DNA from: Faecalimonas sp.
GTDB lineage: Bacteria > Bacillota > Clostridia > Lachnospirales > Lachnospiraceae
Assembly: GCA_029264305.1 (NCBI GenBank)
Contig: JARICA010000008.1
Location: 231,812 to 295,811, forward strand
DNA: 64,000 nt
Reading direction: 5' to 3'
Within the stretch, counting starts at the first letter, position 1. Each line of letters starts with the position of its first letter. Below are positions 10,069 to 19,596 of this stretch, piece after piece. The notes beneath the pieces are model-generated. The model was not told the origin of the DNA. It searched no databases and was given only the letters and a program-made list of their open reading frames with translations. The position numbers and the translations under genes are program-made.

Positions 10069-10932
10069 ATGTTAGTATCAGCAAAAGATATGCTTCAGAA
10101 AGCGAAAGCAGGACATTATGCAGTAGGACAGTTCAATATCAATAACCTTGAATGGACAAAAGCAATTTTACTTACAGCACAAGAAAACAATTCACCAGTT
10201 ATCTTAGGTGTTTCAGAAGGTGCTGGAAAATATATGGGTGGATACAAAACAATCGTTGGAATGGTAAACGGATTGTTAGAAGAATTAAACATTACAGTAC
10301 CTGTAGCACTTCACTTAGACCACGGTAGCTACGAAGGATGTTTGAAATGTATTGATGCAGGATTTTCATCAATTATGTTCGATGGTTCTCATTATCCAAT
10401 CGAAGAAAATGTTGCTAAAACAAAAGAATTAGTAGCAATTGTTAAAGAAAAAGGAATGTCTCTTGAAGCTGAAGTAGGTTCAATCGGTGGAGAAGAAGAT
10501 GGAGTTGTAGGTGCTGGTGAATGTGCAGATCCTGCAGAATGTAAAATGGTAGCAGATTTAGGAATTGACTTCCTTGCAGCAGGTATTGGTAATATTCATG
10601 GTAAATATCCTGAAAACTGGCAAGGACTTAGCTTTGAAACATTAGATGCTATTCAGCAGTTAACAGGAGAACTTCCATTAGTTCTTCATGGTGGAACAGG
10701 AATTCCAGCAGATATGATTAAAAAAGCAATTGATTTAGGTGTATCTAAAATTAACGTAAATACAGAATGCCAGTTAGCTTTTGCAGCAGCAACTCGTGCA
10801 TATGTAGAAGCAGGAAAAGATTTACAAGGAAAAGGATTTGATCCACGTAAATTATTAGCACCTGGTTTTGAAGCAATCAAAGCAACAGTAAAAGAAAAAA
10901 TGGAATTATTCGGTTCAGTAAATAGAGCATAA
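10069..10932 (+). CDS. fba: Class II fructose-1,6-bisphosphate aldolase
   Basis: LHLDHGSYEGC, LVLHGGTGIP and INVNTECQ motifs. Confidence 0.97.
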   Translation: MLVSAKDMLQKAKAGHYAVGQFNINNLEWTKAILLTAQENNSPVILGVSEGAGKYMGGYKTIVGMVNGLLEELNITVPVALHLDHGSYEGCLKCIDAGFSSIMFDGSHYPIEENVAKTKELVAIVKEKGMSLEAEVGSIGGEEDGVVGAGECADPAECKMVADLGIDFLAAGIGNIHGKYPENWQGLSFETLDAIQQLTGELPLVLHGGTGIPADMIKKAIDLGVSKINVNTECQLAFAAATRAYVEAGKDLQGKGFDPRKLLAPGFEAIKATVKEKMELFGSVNRA

Positions 10933-10947
10933 GGATAAGAAAAATAC

Positions 10948-10980
10948 AAAGAGATGTGGTTAAGGCTACATCTCTTTTTT
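10948..10980 (+). terminator. Rho-independent terminator
   Basis: AAAGAGATGTGG TTAAGG CTACATCTCTTTTTT. Confidence 0.8.
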
Positions 10981-11062
10981 GCATTAAGAAAAACTTGCAA
11001 AAAGAAAAAAAGTAGGGTATCGTATAAGTAAATTTTGGTATACGCTGGAGGAAGAGGAGAAG

Positions 11063-13174
11063 ATGAGTGATTTCATTAATGTGGCAGAGATTTTTGGTGA
11101 GAATGTATTTAATGATACAGTTATGCAAGAGAGACTGCCGAAGAAAGTATATAAAGATTTAAAGAAGACAATAGAAGACGGAAAAGAATTAGATCTTGCA
11201 ACTGCGGATGTTATTGCACACGAGATGAAAGAGTGGGCAATTGAGAAAGGGGCAACGCATTATACGCATTGGTTCCAACCTTTAACAGGAGTGACAGCAG
11301 AAAAGCATGATTCTTTTATTTCTGCACCAATGGCAAATGGGAAAGTACTTATGAGTTTTTCGGGAAAAGAATTGATCAAGGGAGAGCCAGATGCGTCTTC
11401 TTTTCCATCTGGTGGACTTCGAGCGACTTTTGAAGCAAGAGGATATACAGCTTGGGATTGTACATCACCCGCTTTTGTTCGTCAAGATGCGGGAGGTGCA
11501 ACATTATGTATTCCAACAGCCTTTTGTTCTTATACAGGAGAAGCTCTTGATCAGAAAACACCATTACTTCGTTCTATGGAAGCGTTAAACAAACAAACAT
11601 TACGGTTACTTCGTTTGTTTGGAAACACAACATCTAAGAGGGTAATTCCATCAGTGGGTCCAGAACAAGAATATTTTTTAGTTGATAGAGAAAAATATTT
11701 AAAGAGAAAAGATTTAGTGTTTACTGGAAGAACTTTGTTTGGTGCAATGCCACCAAAGGGACAAGAATTAGATGATCATTACTTTGGTAGTATTCGAGAA
11801 AGAATAGCGGCATATATGAAGGATGTGAATGAAGAGTTGTGGAAATTGGGAGTTTCTGCAAAGACACAACACAATGAGGCTGCACCAGCACAGCATGAAC
11901 TAGCACCAATTTATGCACAATGTAATGTGGCAGTAGACCATAACCAGTTAATTATGGAAGTGTTAAAGAAAGTGGCCGCAAGACACGGGTTACATTGTCT
12001 TTTACATGAGAAACCGTTTGCAGGGGTAAATGGTTCTGGAAAGCATAATAACTGGTCTTTGACAACAGACGATGGAAAGAATTTGTTAGAACCAGGAAAA
12101 ACTCCCCATGAAAATATTCAATTTCTTTTCATCTTGATGTGTGTATTGAAAGCAGTAGATACATATCCAGAATTGTTAAGAGAGTCTGCAGCTGATCCGG
12201 GAAACGATCATCGTTTAGGAGCAGCAGAAGCACCACCAGCAATTATTTCCGTATTCTTAGGTGAACAGTTAGAAGATGTGTTGGATCAGCTTGTATCAAC
12301 AGGTTCAGCCACACACAGTTTAAAATCAGGGAAGTTGGAAACAGGTGTGCGTACTCTGCCAAATCTTGCGAAAGATGCGACAGATAGAAATAGAACATCT
12401 CCGTTTGCTTTTACAAATAATAAATTTGAGTTTCGTATGGTTGGTTCAAGAGATTCGGTTGCTGCACCAAATGTTGTAATCAATACAATAGTGGCCGATG
12501 CTTTTTCTGATGCTTGTGATATCTTAGAACAGGCGGAAGATTTTGATTTAGCAGTCCATGATCTGATTAAGGAATATGCTATTCAACATCAAAAAATTGT
12601 GTTTAACGGAAATGGATATTCAGAAGAATGGGTGGAAGAAGCAAAAAGAAGAGGACTTCCGAATCTAAAATCTATGGTAGAATCTATTGATGCTATGGTT
12701 TCGGATAAGGCTGTAAAATTATTTGAAAAATTTAATGTATTTACAAAGGCAGAATTGGAGTCGCGCGCAGAAATTCAATATGAAACATACGCAAAAGCAA
12801 TCAATATTGAAGCGAAAGCAATGATTGATATTGCAAGTAAGCATATTCTTCCAGCAGTAGTTAAATATACGAAACAATTAGCAGATACAGTTATTGCAGT
12901 AAGAGAAGCAGGAGCAGACGCTGAAGTGCAGTCGGAAGTCTTAAATGAAGTTTCTAGATTATTAAAAGAAGCAAAAGAAGCACTTGTAAAACTCGGAGAA
13001 ATGACGAATCAAGCACAAGAAAAAGAAGAAGGAAAAGAACAAGCATTTTGGTTCTATGAGGAAGTATCACCAGCAATGCAGGCACTTCGTGATCCAGTGG
13101 ATAAGTTAGAGATGATAGTGTCAAAAGAAGTGTGGCCTATGCCTTCATATGGTGATTTAATGTTTGAAGTATAG
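11063..13174 (+). CDS. glnN: Glutamine synthetase type III
   Basis: 703 aa; [32 protein letters not shown]-region and KHNNWS motifs of GSIII. Confidence 0.96.
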   Translation: MSDFINVAEIFGENVFNDTVMQERLPKKVYKDLKKTIEDGKELDLATADVIAHEMKEWAIEKGATHYTHWFQPLTGVTAEKHDSFISAPMANGKVLMSFSGKELIKGEPDASSFPSGGLRATFEARGYTAWDCTSPAFVRQDAGGATLCIPTAFCSYTGEALDQKTPLLRSMEALNKQTLRLLRLFGNTTSKRVIPSVGPEQEYFLVDREKYLKRKDLVFTGRTLFGAMPPKGQELDDHYFGSIRERIAAYMKDVNEELWKLGVSAKTQHNEAAPAQHELAPIYAQCNVAVDHNQLIMEVLKKVAARHGLHCLLHEKPFAGVNGSGKHNNWSLTTDDGKNLLEPGKTPHENIQFLFILMCVLKAVDTYPELLRESAADPGNDHRLGAAEAPPAIISVFLGEQLEDVLDQLVSTGSATHSLKSGKLETGVRTLPNLAKDATDRNRTSPFAFTNNKFEFRMVGSRDSVAAPNVVINTIVADAFSDACDILEQAEDFDLAVHDLIKEYAIQHQKIVFNGNGYSEEWVEEAKRRGLPNLKSMVESIDAMVSDKAVKLFEKFNVFTKAELESRAEIQYETYAKAINIEAKAMIDIASKHILPAVVKYTKQLADTVIAVREAGADAEVQSEVLNEVSRLLKEAKEALVKLGEMTNQAQEKEEGKEQAFWFYEEVSPAMQALRDPVDKLEMIVSKEVWPMPSYGDLMFEV

Positions 13175-13192
13175 AAGAAAGTGAGTTAGAGG

Positions 13193-13627
13193 ATGAATCA
13201 CAATAAGTTTTTAAGCAGTCTTCGAGAAGCACTCGAAGGGAATATGAGTGAACAGGCGATAAAAGAGAATATACAATATTATAAGACGTATATTGAAGAA
13301 GAGGTAAAAAAGGGACGAGCAGAAAAAGAGGTTATAGAAGAATTGGGAGACCCATGGATTATTGCCAAAACATTAATTGAATCTCCAGGTTGTGAACAAA
13401 CCTATGAAAGTGCAAATGATACTGTGACACAATATGAAACACAAGAAAGAAAAATGCATATTTTCGGGTTGGATACATGGTGGAAAAAATTACTGCTTAT
13501 TGTTAGTATTGTGGGCATCATATTTTTTGTAGTAACACTTGTAGTAGGTATAGCACGAATAATATTGCCTATACTTATACCGTTTTTAGCAATTATGTTT
13601 TTGATTAAGTTCTTTCGTGATAAATAA
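13193..13627 (+). CDS. DUF1700/HAAS-domain membrane protein
   Basis: N-terminal FLSSLREALEG...EEVIEELGDPWIIAKTLIES (HAAS fold pattern) followed by two TM segments. Confidence 0.75.
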   Translation: MNHNKFLSSLREALEGNMSEQAIKENIQYYKTYIEEEVKKGRAEKEVIEELGDPWIIAKTLIESPGCEQTYESANDTVTQYETQERKMHIFGLDTWWKKLLLIVSIVGIIFFVVTLVVGIARIILPILIPFLAIMFLIKFFRDK

Positions 13628-13670
13628 AAAGGCGACAAATCATGTCATGTGATATGATTTGTCGCTTTTT
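13627..13670 (+). terminator. Rho-independent terminator
   Basis: AAAAGGCGACAAATCAT...ATGATTTGTCGCTTTTT. Confidence 0.8.
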
Positions 13671-13695
13671 ATATAGAATATTTCAAGATATAGTA

Positions 13696-13724
13696 AAAGA
13701 CCGATAGGGGAGCTATCGGTCTTT
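13696..13724. terminator. Second hairpin, possible bidirectional terminator
   Basis: AAAGACCGATAG GGGAG CTATCGGTCTTT perfect 12-bp stem. Confidence 0.55.
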
Positions 13725-13851
13725 CGAGGGGAGTATAAATAATTAATAAGGGGTTGTAGAAATAATTTCTACATGGGTTAGTATAATATAAATTGGTAAA
13801 AAAAGCAAGAAAAACTTAAAAAAAAGTTAAGGTTCTTATTTTTTTTGTAAT

Positions 13852-13881
13852 GAATAGAAAAAGAAATTTAAAGACATAATA
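13852..13881 (+). promoter_or_regulatory. Putative sigma-G-type promoter (GAATA-N18-CATAATA)
   Basis: Matches the published B. subtilis sigma-G consensus (GMATR, 17-18 bp spacer, CATNHTA) upstream of the small ORF at 13955. Confidence 0.55.
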
Positions 13882-13954
13882 TTTTTGTAATCAAAGTACA
13901 ACACAGTTTATTAAGCTGTATTTTGAGAAACAAAAGAATGAGGAGGAAATAATT

Positions 13955-14110
13955 ATGGCAAAAACAAATGCAACAAATAACCGAACAAGAAATGCATATT
14001 CATCAGAGGAAGATTATCAGAGCAAGAAGAATAAAACTTCAAACAAAAATACAAATGCAACAAAAAACAAAATGAATAATGCACAGTCAAACAAATATAG
14101 TGATAATTAA
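13955..14110 (+). CDS. Small Asn/Lys/Thr-rich 51-aa protein (absent from supplied ORF track)
   Basis: AGGAGG RBS 6 bp before ATG; MAKTNATNNRTRNAYSSEEDYQSKKNKTSNKNTNATKNKMNNAQSNKYSDN; followed by terminator. Confidence 0.75.
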   Translation: MAKTNATNNRTRNAYSSEEDYQSKKNKTSNKNTNATKNKMNNAQSNKYSDN

Positions 14111-14117
14111 ATTTTTC

Positions 14118-14147
14118 GTGGGGATGCTAAAAAATAGCGTCCCCATT
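14118..14147 (+). terminator. Hairpin terminator
   Basis: TGGGGATGCTA AAAAA TAGCGTCCCCA. Confidence 0.6.
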
Positions 14148-14202
14148 TGACATATAGAAGAATTTCAAATAATATAGGAAATATAGAATATTGGAGGTAT
14201 AT

Positions 14203-15366
14203 ATGGAAAAAATAGAGTTGATTGCTCCTTGTCATTTTGGGTTAGAATCTGTCCTGAAACGAGAAGTGCAAAATTTAGGATATGAAATATCAGTTGTGGA
14301 AGATGGAAGAGTTTCATTTTATGGTGATGTAGACGCTATTTGTCGTGCGAATATTTTTTTAAGAACGGCGGAACGTGTTTTGCTGAATGTGGGAACATTT
14401 AAAGCAACAACATTTGAAGAATTATTTCAAAAAACAAAACAAATTGAATGGGAAAAATATATTGCTAAAGATGGTAAATTTTGGGTAACTAAAGCGGCAT
14501 CTGTAAAGAGTAAATTATTTAGTCCTTCAGATATTCAATCCATTATGAAAAAAGCTATGGTAAATCGTTTGAAAGAACACTATCATGTAGATTGGTTTGA
14601 AGAAAGTGGAGCATCGTATCCTGTTCGTGTATTTATTAAAAAAGATATGGTAACGGTGGGACTAGATACATCTGGTGTTTCTTTACATAAGAGGGGATAC
14701 AGACAACTATCTAGTAAAGCCCCTATTACTGAAACTCTGGCAGCAGCGCTCATTATGCTGACACCATGGAAAAAAGATAGAATTCTTGTTGATCCGTTTT
14801 GTGGTAGTGGTACATTTCCGATTGAAGCTGCAATGATTGCAGCGAATATAGCGCCTGGGATGAATCGATCGTTTACGGCAGAAGAATGGACAAATTTTAT
14901 TCCGAAGAAAGCATGGTATAATGCAATTAATGAAGCAAATGATTTGGTAGATGATGAGATCGAAGTTGACATTCAAGGGTATGACATAGATAAATCAGTT
15001 ATTAAAGCGGCTAGAGAAAATGCGAGAGAGGCAGGAGTAGAACACTTAATACATTTTCAAGAACGTGGGGTAAAAGAACTGAGTCATCCTAAAAAATATG
15101 GATTTATTATTACAAATCCACCATATGGAGAAAGATTAGAAGAGAAGAAAGATTTGCCGAAATTATATGGAGAATTTGGAGAAAGTTTTAAGAGGTTAGA
15201 CAGTTGGTCAGCATACATGATTACCAGTTATGAAGATACAGAAAAATACTTTGGAAGAAAAGCAGATAAAAATAGAAAAATTTATAATGGTATGTTGAAA
15301 ACATATTTTTACCAATTTTTAGGACCAAGACCACCAAAAAAACAAAAGGAGGATACAAATGAATAA
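14203..15366 (+). CDS. THUMP-domain class I SAM-dependent RNA methyltransferase (RlmL/YpsC-like)
   Basis: THUMP N-terminus, DPFCGSGTFPIEAA and NPPYGERL motifs. Confidence 0.92.
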   Translation: MEKIELIAPCHFGLESVLKREVQNLGYEISVVEDGRVSFYGDVDAICRANIFLRTAERVLLNVGTFKATTFEELFQKTKQIEWEKYIAKDGKFWVTKAASVKSKLFSPSDIQSIMKKAMVNRLKEHYHVDWFEESGASYPVRVFIKKDMVTVGLDTSGVSLHKRGYRQLSSKAPITETLAAALIMLTPWKKDRILVDPFCGSGTFPIEAAMIAANIAPGMNRSFTAEEWTNFIPKKAWYNAINEANDLVDDEIEVDIQGYDIDKSVIKAARENAREAGVEHLIHFQERGVKELSHPKKYGFIITNPPYGERLEEKKDLPKLYGEFGESFKRLDSWSAYMITSYEDTEKYFGRKADKNRKIYNGMLKTYFYQFLGPRPPKKQKEDTNE

Positions 15367-15958
15367 GGGAATTTTATTTGCTACAGGAAATGAAAATAAA
15401 ATGAAAGAAATTCGCATGATTTTAGCTGATTTGGGAATGCCTATTCGTTCTTTAAAAGAGGCTGGAATTGATATTGATATTGTGGAAGATGGAAGTACAT
15501 TTGAGGAAAATGCTATCATTAAAGCAACTGAAATAGCAAAATTAACAGGAGATATTGTGTTGGCAGATGATTCTGGACTCGAAATAGATTATTTAAATAA
15601 AGAACCGGGAATTTATTCGGCTAGATATGCAGGAGTTGATACGTCTTATGATATTAAAAATCAACTATTATTAGATCGATTAGAAGGGGTTCCGGATGAA
15701 AAAAGAACAGCAAGATTTGTATGTGCGATTGCCTGTGCATTTCCTGATGGTGCAGTAGAAACTGTAAGAGGAACAATTGAAGGAATGATCGGACATGCAA
15801 TAGAGGGAGAAAATGGATTTGGATATGATCCGATTTTTTATCTTCCACAATATGGTTGCACAACTGCGCAGTTAACTCCAGAGAAGAAAAATGAATTGAG
15901 TCATAGAGGAAAAGCGCTTCGTGCTATGCGAACGATTATTGAGCAAAAGTTAGGATAA
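15359..15958 (+). CDS. rdgB: XTP/dITP diphosphatase (RdgB/HAM1 family)
   Basis: FATGNENKMKEI, DDSGLEIDYL and HRGKAL motifs. Confidence 0.95.
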   Translation: MNKGILFATGNENKMKEIRMILADLGMPIRSLKEAGIDIDIVEDGSTFEENAIIKATEIAKLTGDIVLADDSGLEIDYLNKEPGIYSARYAGVDTSYDIKNQLLLDRLEGVPDEKRTARFVCAIACAFPDGAVETVRGTIEGMIGHAIEGENGFGYDPIFYLPQYGCTTAQLTPEKKNELSHRGKALRAMRTIIEQKLG

Positions 15959-15962
15959 TAAA

Positions 15963-16442
15963 ATGAGAGTTTTAATTGTAAGTGATACACATAAATTACA
16001 TAAAAATTTAGATATTGCATTAAAACAGGCTGGAGAAATTGATTTGCTTTTACATATGGGTGATGTAGAAGGTGGAGAGGATTATATTGAGGCTGTTGCA
16101 GGATGTCCAGTAAAGATTGTTGCGGGAAATAATGATTATTTTTCAGATTTAAACCGTGAGGAAGAAATTCAACTAGGGAATCATCATATTTTTATGACAC
16201 ATGGACATTATTATTATGTATCTGTAGGAATGGAAAGGATTAAAGAAGAAGGATTTGCAAGAGGCGCAGATATTATTATGTTTGGGCATACACATAGACC
16301 ATATCTTGAACAAGGAGATAAAATTACTATATTAAATCCAGGAAGTTTATCGTATCCGAGGCAAGAAGGGTTTCGGGCAAGTTATATGATTATGGAAATT
16401 CATGAGGATAATTCTGTAGAATATGAATTGCATTATATTTAA
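15963..16442 (+). CDS. YfcE-type metallophosphoesterase
   Basis: MRVLIVSDTHK, LLHMGDVEGG, VAGNNDY, MTHGHYY and FGHTHRP metallophosphoesterase motifs. Confidence 0.9.
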   Translation: MRVLIVSDTHKLHKNLDIALKQAGEIDLLLHMGDVEGGEDYIEAVAGCPVKIVAGNNDYFSDLNREEEIQLGNHHIFMTHGHYYYVSVGMERIKEEGFARGADIIMFGHTHRPYLEQGDKITILNPGSLSYPRQEGFRASYMIMEIHEDNSVEYELHYI

Positions 16443-16563
16443 AATGCAATAAAACGATAAAAAATAAAGATACCCCAAAAGCTGGAAACCCTTGTAAAAT
16501 CAAGGGTTTCGGGTGTTGATTTTATTATTAAAATAAAAAAATAAAAAAAAATAAAAAAAGTTG

Positions 16564-16592
16564 TTGACATTTCTTGTAAAAGCATATATAAT
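16564..16592 (+). promoter_or_regulatory. Consensus sigma-A promoter for tRNA cluster
   Basis: TTGACA (16564-16569), 17-bp spacer, TATAAT (16587-16592), A-tracts upstream. Confidence 0.85.
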
Positions 16593-16631
16593 AACCATTG
16601 TGTCACGGAGATGACAACAAAAACTTCACAT

Positions 16632-16706
16632 CGGGGTGTGGCTCAGCTTGGCTAGAGCGCCTGGTTTGGGACCAGGAGGTCGCAGGTTCGAATCCTGTCA
16701 CCCCGA
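16632..16706 (+). tRNA. tRNA-Pro (TGG)
   Basis: Cloverleaf; anticodon loop TTTGGGA. Confidence 0.94.
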
Positions 16707-16710
16707 TTCT

Positions 16711-16781
16711 GCGGGTGTAGTTCAATGGTAGAACACTAGCCTTCCAAGCTAGATACGTGGGTTCGATTCCCATCACCCGCT
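16711..16781 (+). tRNA. tRNA-Gly (TCC)
   Basis: Cloverleaf; anticodon loop CTTCCAA. Confidence 0.94.
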
Positions 16782-16824
16782 TTCTTAAAGCAAATTTGAT
16801 TAAATTACTTTAAGAGAAGCATAT

Positions 16825-16898
<74 letters not shown>

Positions 16899-16904
16899 CT
16901 TTGT

Positions 16905-16979
16905 GGTGGGTATGGTGCAGTTGGTTAGCGCGCCAGATTGTGGTTCTGGATATCGTGGGTTCGAGTCCCACTATCCACC
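16905..16979 (+). tRNA. tRNA-His (GTG)
   Basis: Cloverleaf with extra G-1 paired to C; anticodon loop TTGTGGT. Confidence 0.93.
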
Positions 16980-16990
16980 CTCAAATATAG

Positions 16991-17062
16991 TGGGCTATCG
17001 CCAAGCGGTAAGGCACAGGACTTTGACTCCTGCATTCGTTGGTTCGAATCCAACTAGCCCAG
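16991..17062 (+). tRNA. tRNA-Gln (TTG)
   Basis: Cloverleaf; anticodon loop CTTTGAC. Confidence 0.94.
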
Positions 17063-17069
17063 TTGATAT

Positions 17070-17142
17070 GGAGCATTAGCTCAGTCGGTAGAGCACTTGA
17101 CTTTTAATCAAGTTGTCCGGGGTTCGAATCCCCGATGCTTCA
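17070..17142 (+). tRNA. tRNA-Lys (TTT)
   Basis: Cloverleaf; anticodon loop CTTTTAA. Confidence 0.94.
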
Positions 17143-17204
17143 CTTGATGAACAAGCGAAAGTTTGTTCATATTTATTTTAAGAAGAGCACTTAAAATATC
17201 ATAT

Positions 17205-17284
17205 GCGGATGTGGCGGAACTGGCAGACGCGCTAGACTTAGGATCTAGTGGGAGACCGTGCAGGTTCGATTCCTGTCATCCGCA
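17205..17284 (+). tRNA. tRNA-Leu (TAG)
   Basis: Cloverleaf with long variable arm; anticodon loop CTTAGGA. Confidence 0.93.
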
Positions 17285-17292
17285 GTATAAAG

Positions 17293-17337
17293 AAAAGCAC
17301 TTGAAAGTTATAAAGATAACTTTTAGGTGCTTTTTTC
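17293..17337 (+). terminator. Rho-independent terminator of tRNA cluster
   Basis: AAAGCACTTGAAAGTTAT AAAG ATAACTTTTAGGTGCTTTTTT. Confidence 0.85.
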
Positions 17338-17580
17338 TGTGCAGTCTAGTTGCAAAAAATTTCTAAAAATGAGAAAATGTAAATAATTATTTTGATTTTG
17401 AAGAAAAGTAATTTGAACAACTATTGTATATTTATGTATTGAAATCTTTGATATAAAATGATATGATGAACAAAATTAAATGGGAGTTCTAATTTTGTTT
17501 ATGTTTTAGTGAAAATTTTGCTAGAAGATTTGAGGAAAGAGGACTCTGTTTTAGGACGAAAAAGAAAAGGAGAAACTAAA

Positions 17581-18519
17581 ATGAAAAAAGCCGTAGCAGT
17601 AATTTTGGCATTAGCCATGACATTTAGTCTTGCAGCTTGTAGTGGTAACAAGGTGTCAGATTCTGAAAAAAACTCATCAAAAGATAGCAAAACAGAAAGT
17701 ACAGAGAAGAAAAACGACGATAACAAGAAATTTATAAACGATGACTCACCATGGCCAACTGGTAAAAATAATGATTTCTATTATGATAGGATGAAAGCAA
17801 AATGGAAAGGGGTTTTAAATGAAAAAGACGCACTTGTATCAGTAAAAAATCATGTTAAGGTAAAACGTGATACGGAACTTAAATATCGTGGCGCAGCGAA
17901 ATTGAAAAATGGGGAAATGGCACAGGTTGATATGGTATTAGATGGGAAAACATTGTTTAGTTTTTATATTGATCAAGGAAGCGGTTGTCATGTACTAGAT
18001 AAAAGTGGTAATGTGTGTGATGTATATAGCATGCCAGTAGAAAAGTCATCTTTAATTAGTGATGCACGTAAAGTATTGAGTGATATTTATTATGAGTGCG
18101 ATTATATTGATTCTAGTGATAAAGTTGAAGGGGAGAATGGTAATACTTATTATCGCGTCCAAGAAGAAGAATACTCAAACCAACAGTCGATGCGCACTTA
18201 TTTACGCAAATTATTTACGGAAGAAAAAGCAGAAGAGGTCATGAAAGATATATCTAAGAAGTGGATTGAAAAAAATGGTGCCTACTATGCTCCGGAGGTT
18301 TATGATAGAGCAGATGAGGCTTATGCTTTTGTAGCATATCGTCCAAAGAAAGTTACTGCTAATAAAATAATCTTTAATCAGATTTTCTATTATTATAATA
18401 TGGATAAAGAGAACCAACATGTGAAAGGCTTACACAAAGAAACTGAAACAGAGTGTATTCTAGTAAAAGAAGGGGATAACTGGGTTTTGGAAAAATGTGA
18501 ACTTCCACACCAAAATTAG
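17581..18519 (+). CDS. Hypothetical lipoprotein
   Basis: MKKAVAVILALAMTFSLAAC lipobox, then an acidic/Ser-rich linker. Confidence 0.75.
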   Translation: MKKAVAVILALAMTFSLAACSGNKVSDSEKNSSKDSKTESTEKKNDDNKKFINDDSPWPTGKNNDFYYDRMKAKWKGVLNEKDALVSVKNHVKVKRDTELKYRGAAKLKNGEMAQVDMVLDGKTLFSFYIDQGSGCHVLDKSGNVCDVYSMPVEKSSLISDARKVLSDIYYECDYIDSSDKVEGENGNTYYRVQEEEYSNQQSMRTYLRKLFTEEKAEEVMKDISKKWIEKNGAYYAPEVYDRADEAYAFVAYRPKKVTANKIIFNQIFYYYNMDKENQHVKGLHKETETECILVKEGDNWVLEKCELPHQN

Positions 18520-18534
18520 AAAATATAAAAATTT

Positions 18535-18564
18535 CGACCAACTGCATAGCGGTTGGTCGTTTTA
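18535..18564 (+). terminator. Rho-independent terminator
   Basis: CGACCAACTGCATAGCGGTTGGTCGTTTTA. Confidence 0.75.
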
Positions 18565-18577
18565 AAATAGTATCATT

Positions 18578-18826
18578 TTACTTTGTAATCCCTTTTTTAT
18601 GAGACTGTGTTTGTGGATAAGGAGTTTTTACATCTGTCAATTCGAGTAGATAATCCGTACTAGTGTTGTAATATTTTGCTATAGTTACAAGATAATCAAT
18701 CGGAAGTGTCCGGATTCCACTCTCATATCTTCTATAAACTTCGCGATGGCATTTTAAAATATCAGCCATATTTTCTTGCGTTAAATCATGGTCAGTTCTT
18801 AAATCTTTCAAACGTTTTAAATACAT
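18578..18826 (-). CDS. XRE-family helix-turn-helix regulator
   Basis: LKDLRTDHDLTQENMADILKCHREVYRRYESGIRTLPIDYLVTIAKYYNTSTDYLL is an HTH_XRE pattern. Confidence 0.9.
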   Translation of the reverse strand: MYLKRLKDLRTDHDLTQENMADILKCHREVYRRYESGIRTLPIDYLVTIAKYYNTSTDYLLELTDVKTPYPQTQSHKKGITK

Positions 18827-18846
18827 ATAATCACCTCTTGATTAGG

Positions 18847-18895
18847 CTACCATTTAGTGGCATAATAAAAGTGAAAATACAACCATATAGTAGCA
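18847..18895. promoter_or_regulatory. Putative tandem operator pair for the XRE regulator
   Basis: CTACCATTTAGTGGCA (18847-18862) and CAACCATATAGTAGCA (18880-18895), 13/16 identical, 33 bp apart, in a divergent intergenic region. Confidence 0.5.
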
Positions 18896-18905
18896 AAAAC
18901 ACAAC

Positions 18906-19100
18906 TTGAATGAAGAAAAGTTTAAGTTAGAGGTAAGAAAAATGAAAAACACTTTAGAAGAGAAACAAATGGTGCGAGCAATGCATATATTGTTCCAAGA
19001 TGATAGAGAATATAATGCCCAAGTAGTGAGAGATTTAACCGAGGAAGAATTTGAAAGATTTTTACAATGGTGTCCAGAGTTTCTTGATGAAATTCCATAA
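18906..19100 (+). CDS. Small acidic hypothetical protein (start may be 18942)
   Basis: 64-aa ORF divergent from the XRE gene; no recognised domain. Confidence 0.5.
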   Translation: MNEEKFKLEVRKMKNTLEEKQMVRAMHILFQDDREYNAQVVRDLTEEEFERFLQWCPEFLDEIP

Positions 19101-19143
19101 CATGAAAAGCACTTGTGGGTAAATGAAAATAGGAGGGATTTCT

Positions 19144-19578
19144 ATGGAGAATGTTATTTGGTTAAGTTTGATAATTGTATTTCTAATTATTGAAATTATT
19201 ACGGTTGGACTTACGTCTATATGGATGGCTGGTGGTGCATTAGTAGCTTTGATTTTAAATTGCTTAGGAGTCAATGTCATTTGGCAAATAGTAGCTTTTT
19301 TTGTAGTATCAATTATATTAATGATATTTACACGTCCTTTTGCAAAAAAATATATTAATTCGGGAAGAACAAAGACAAATTATGAAAGTGTTATAGGGAA
19401 AATGGCAAAAGTAACAGAAACGATTGATAATTTGAATGAAACTGGAAGTGCTATTGTAGATGGACAAGAATGGACAGCTAGAGCGAAGGATCCGGTGGGA
19501 ATTATTGAAAAAAATGAAATTGTTAAAGTTACAGATATTGTTGGTGTCAAATTAATTGTAGAGAAAGTAGAAAAATAG
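19144..19578 (+). CDS. NfeD family protein
   Basis: N-terminal TM region followed by a C-terminal OB-fold-like VIGKMAKVTETIDNLNETGSAIVDGQEWTARAKD. Confidence 0.88.
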   Translation: MENVIWLSLIIVFLIIEIITVGLTSIWMAGGALVALILNCLGVNVIWQIVAFFVVSIILMIFTRPFAKKYINSGRTKTNYESVIGKMAKVTETIDNLNETGSAIVDGQEWTARAKDPVGIIEKNEIVKVTDIVGVKLIVEKVEK

Positions 19579-19596
19579 GATGTGCTTTTGCACATT

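Noticed and set aside
11010-11047. CGTATA...TATACG dyad before glnN
   Set aside because: Only 6-bp arms with a long loop in AT-rich DNA; not distinguishable from chance.
13755-13773. TGTAGAAATAATTTCTACA palindrome, superficially like the stem of Cas12a repeats
   Set aside because: Single copy, no spacers, no cas genes. At most a regulatory palindrome near a TATAAT box.
18578-18826. XRE regulator as a prophage repressor
   Set aside because: No phage structural, lysis or integrase genes nearby.
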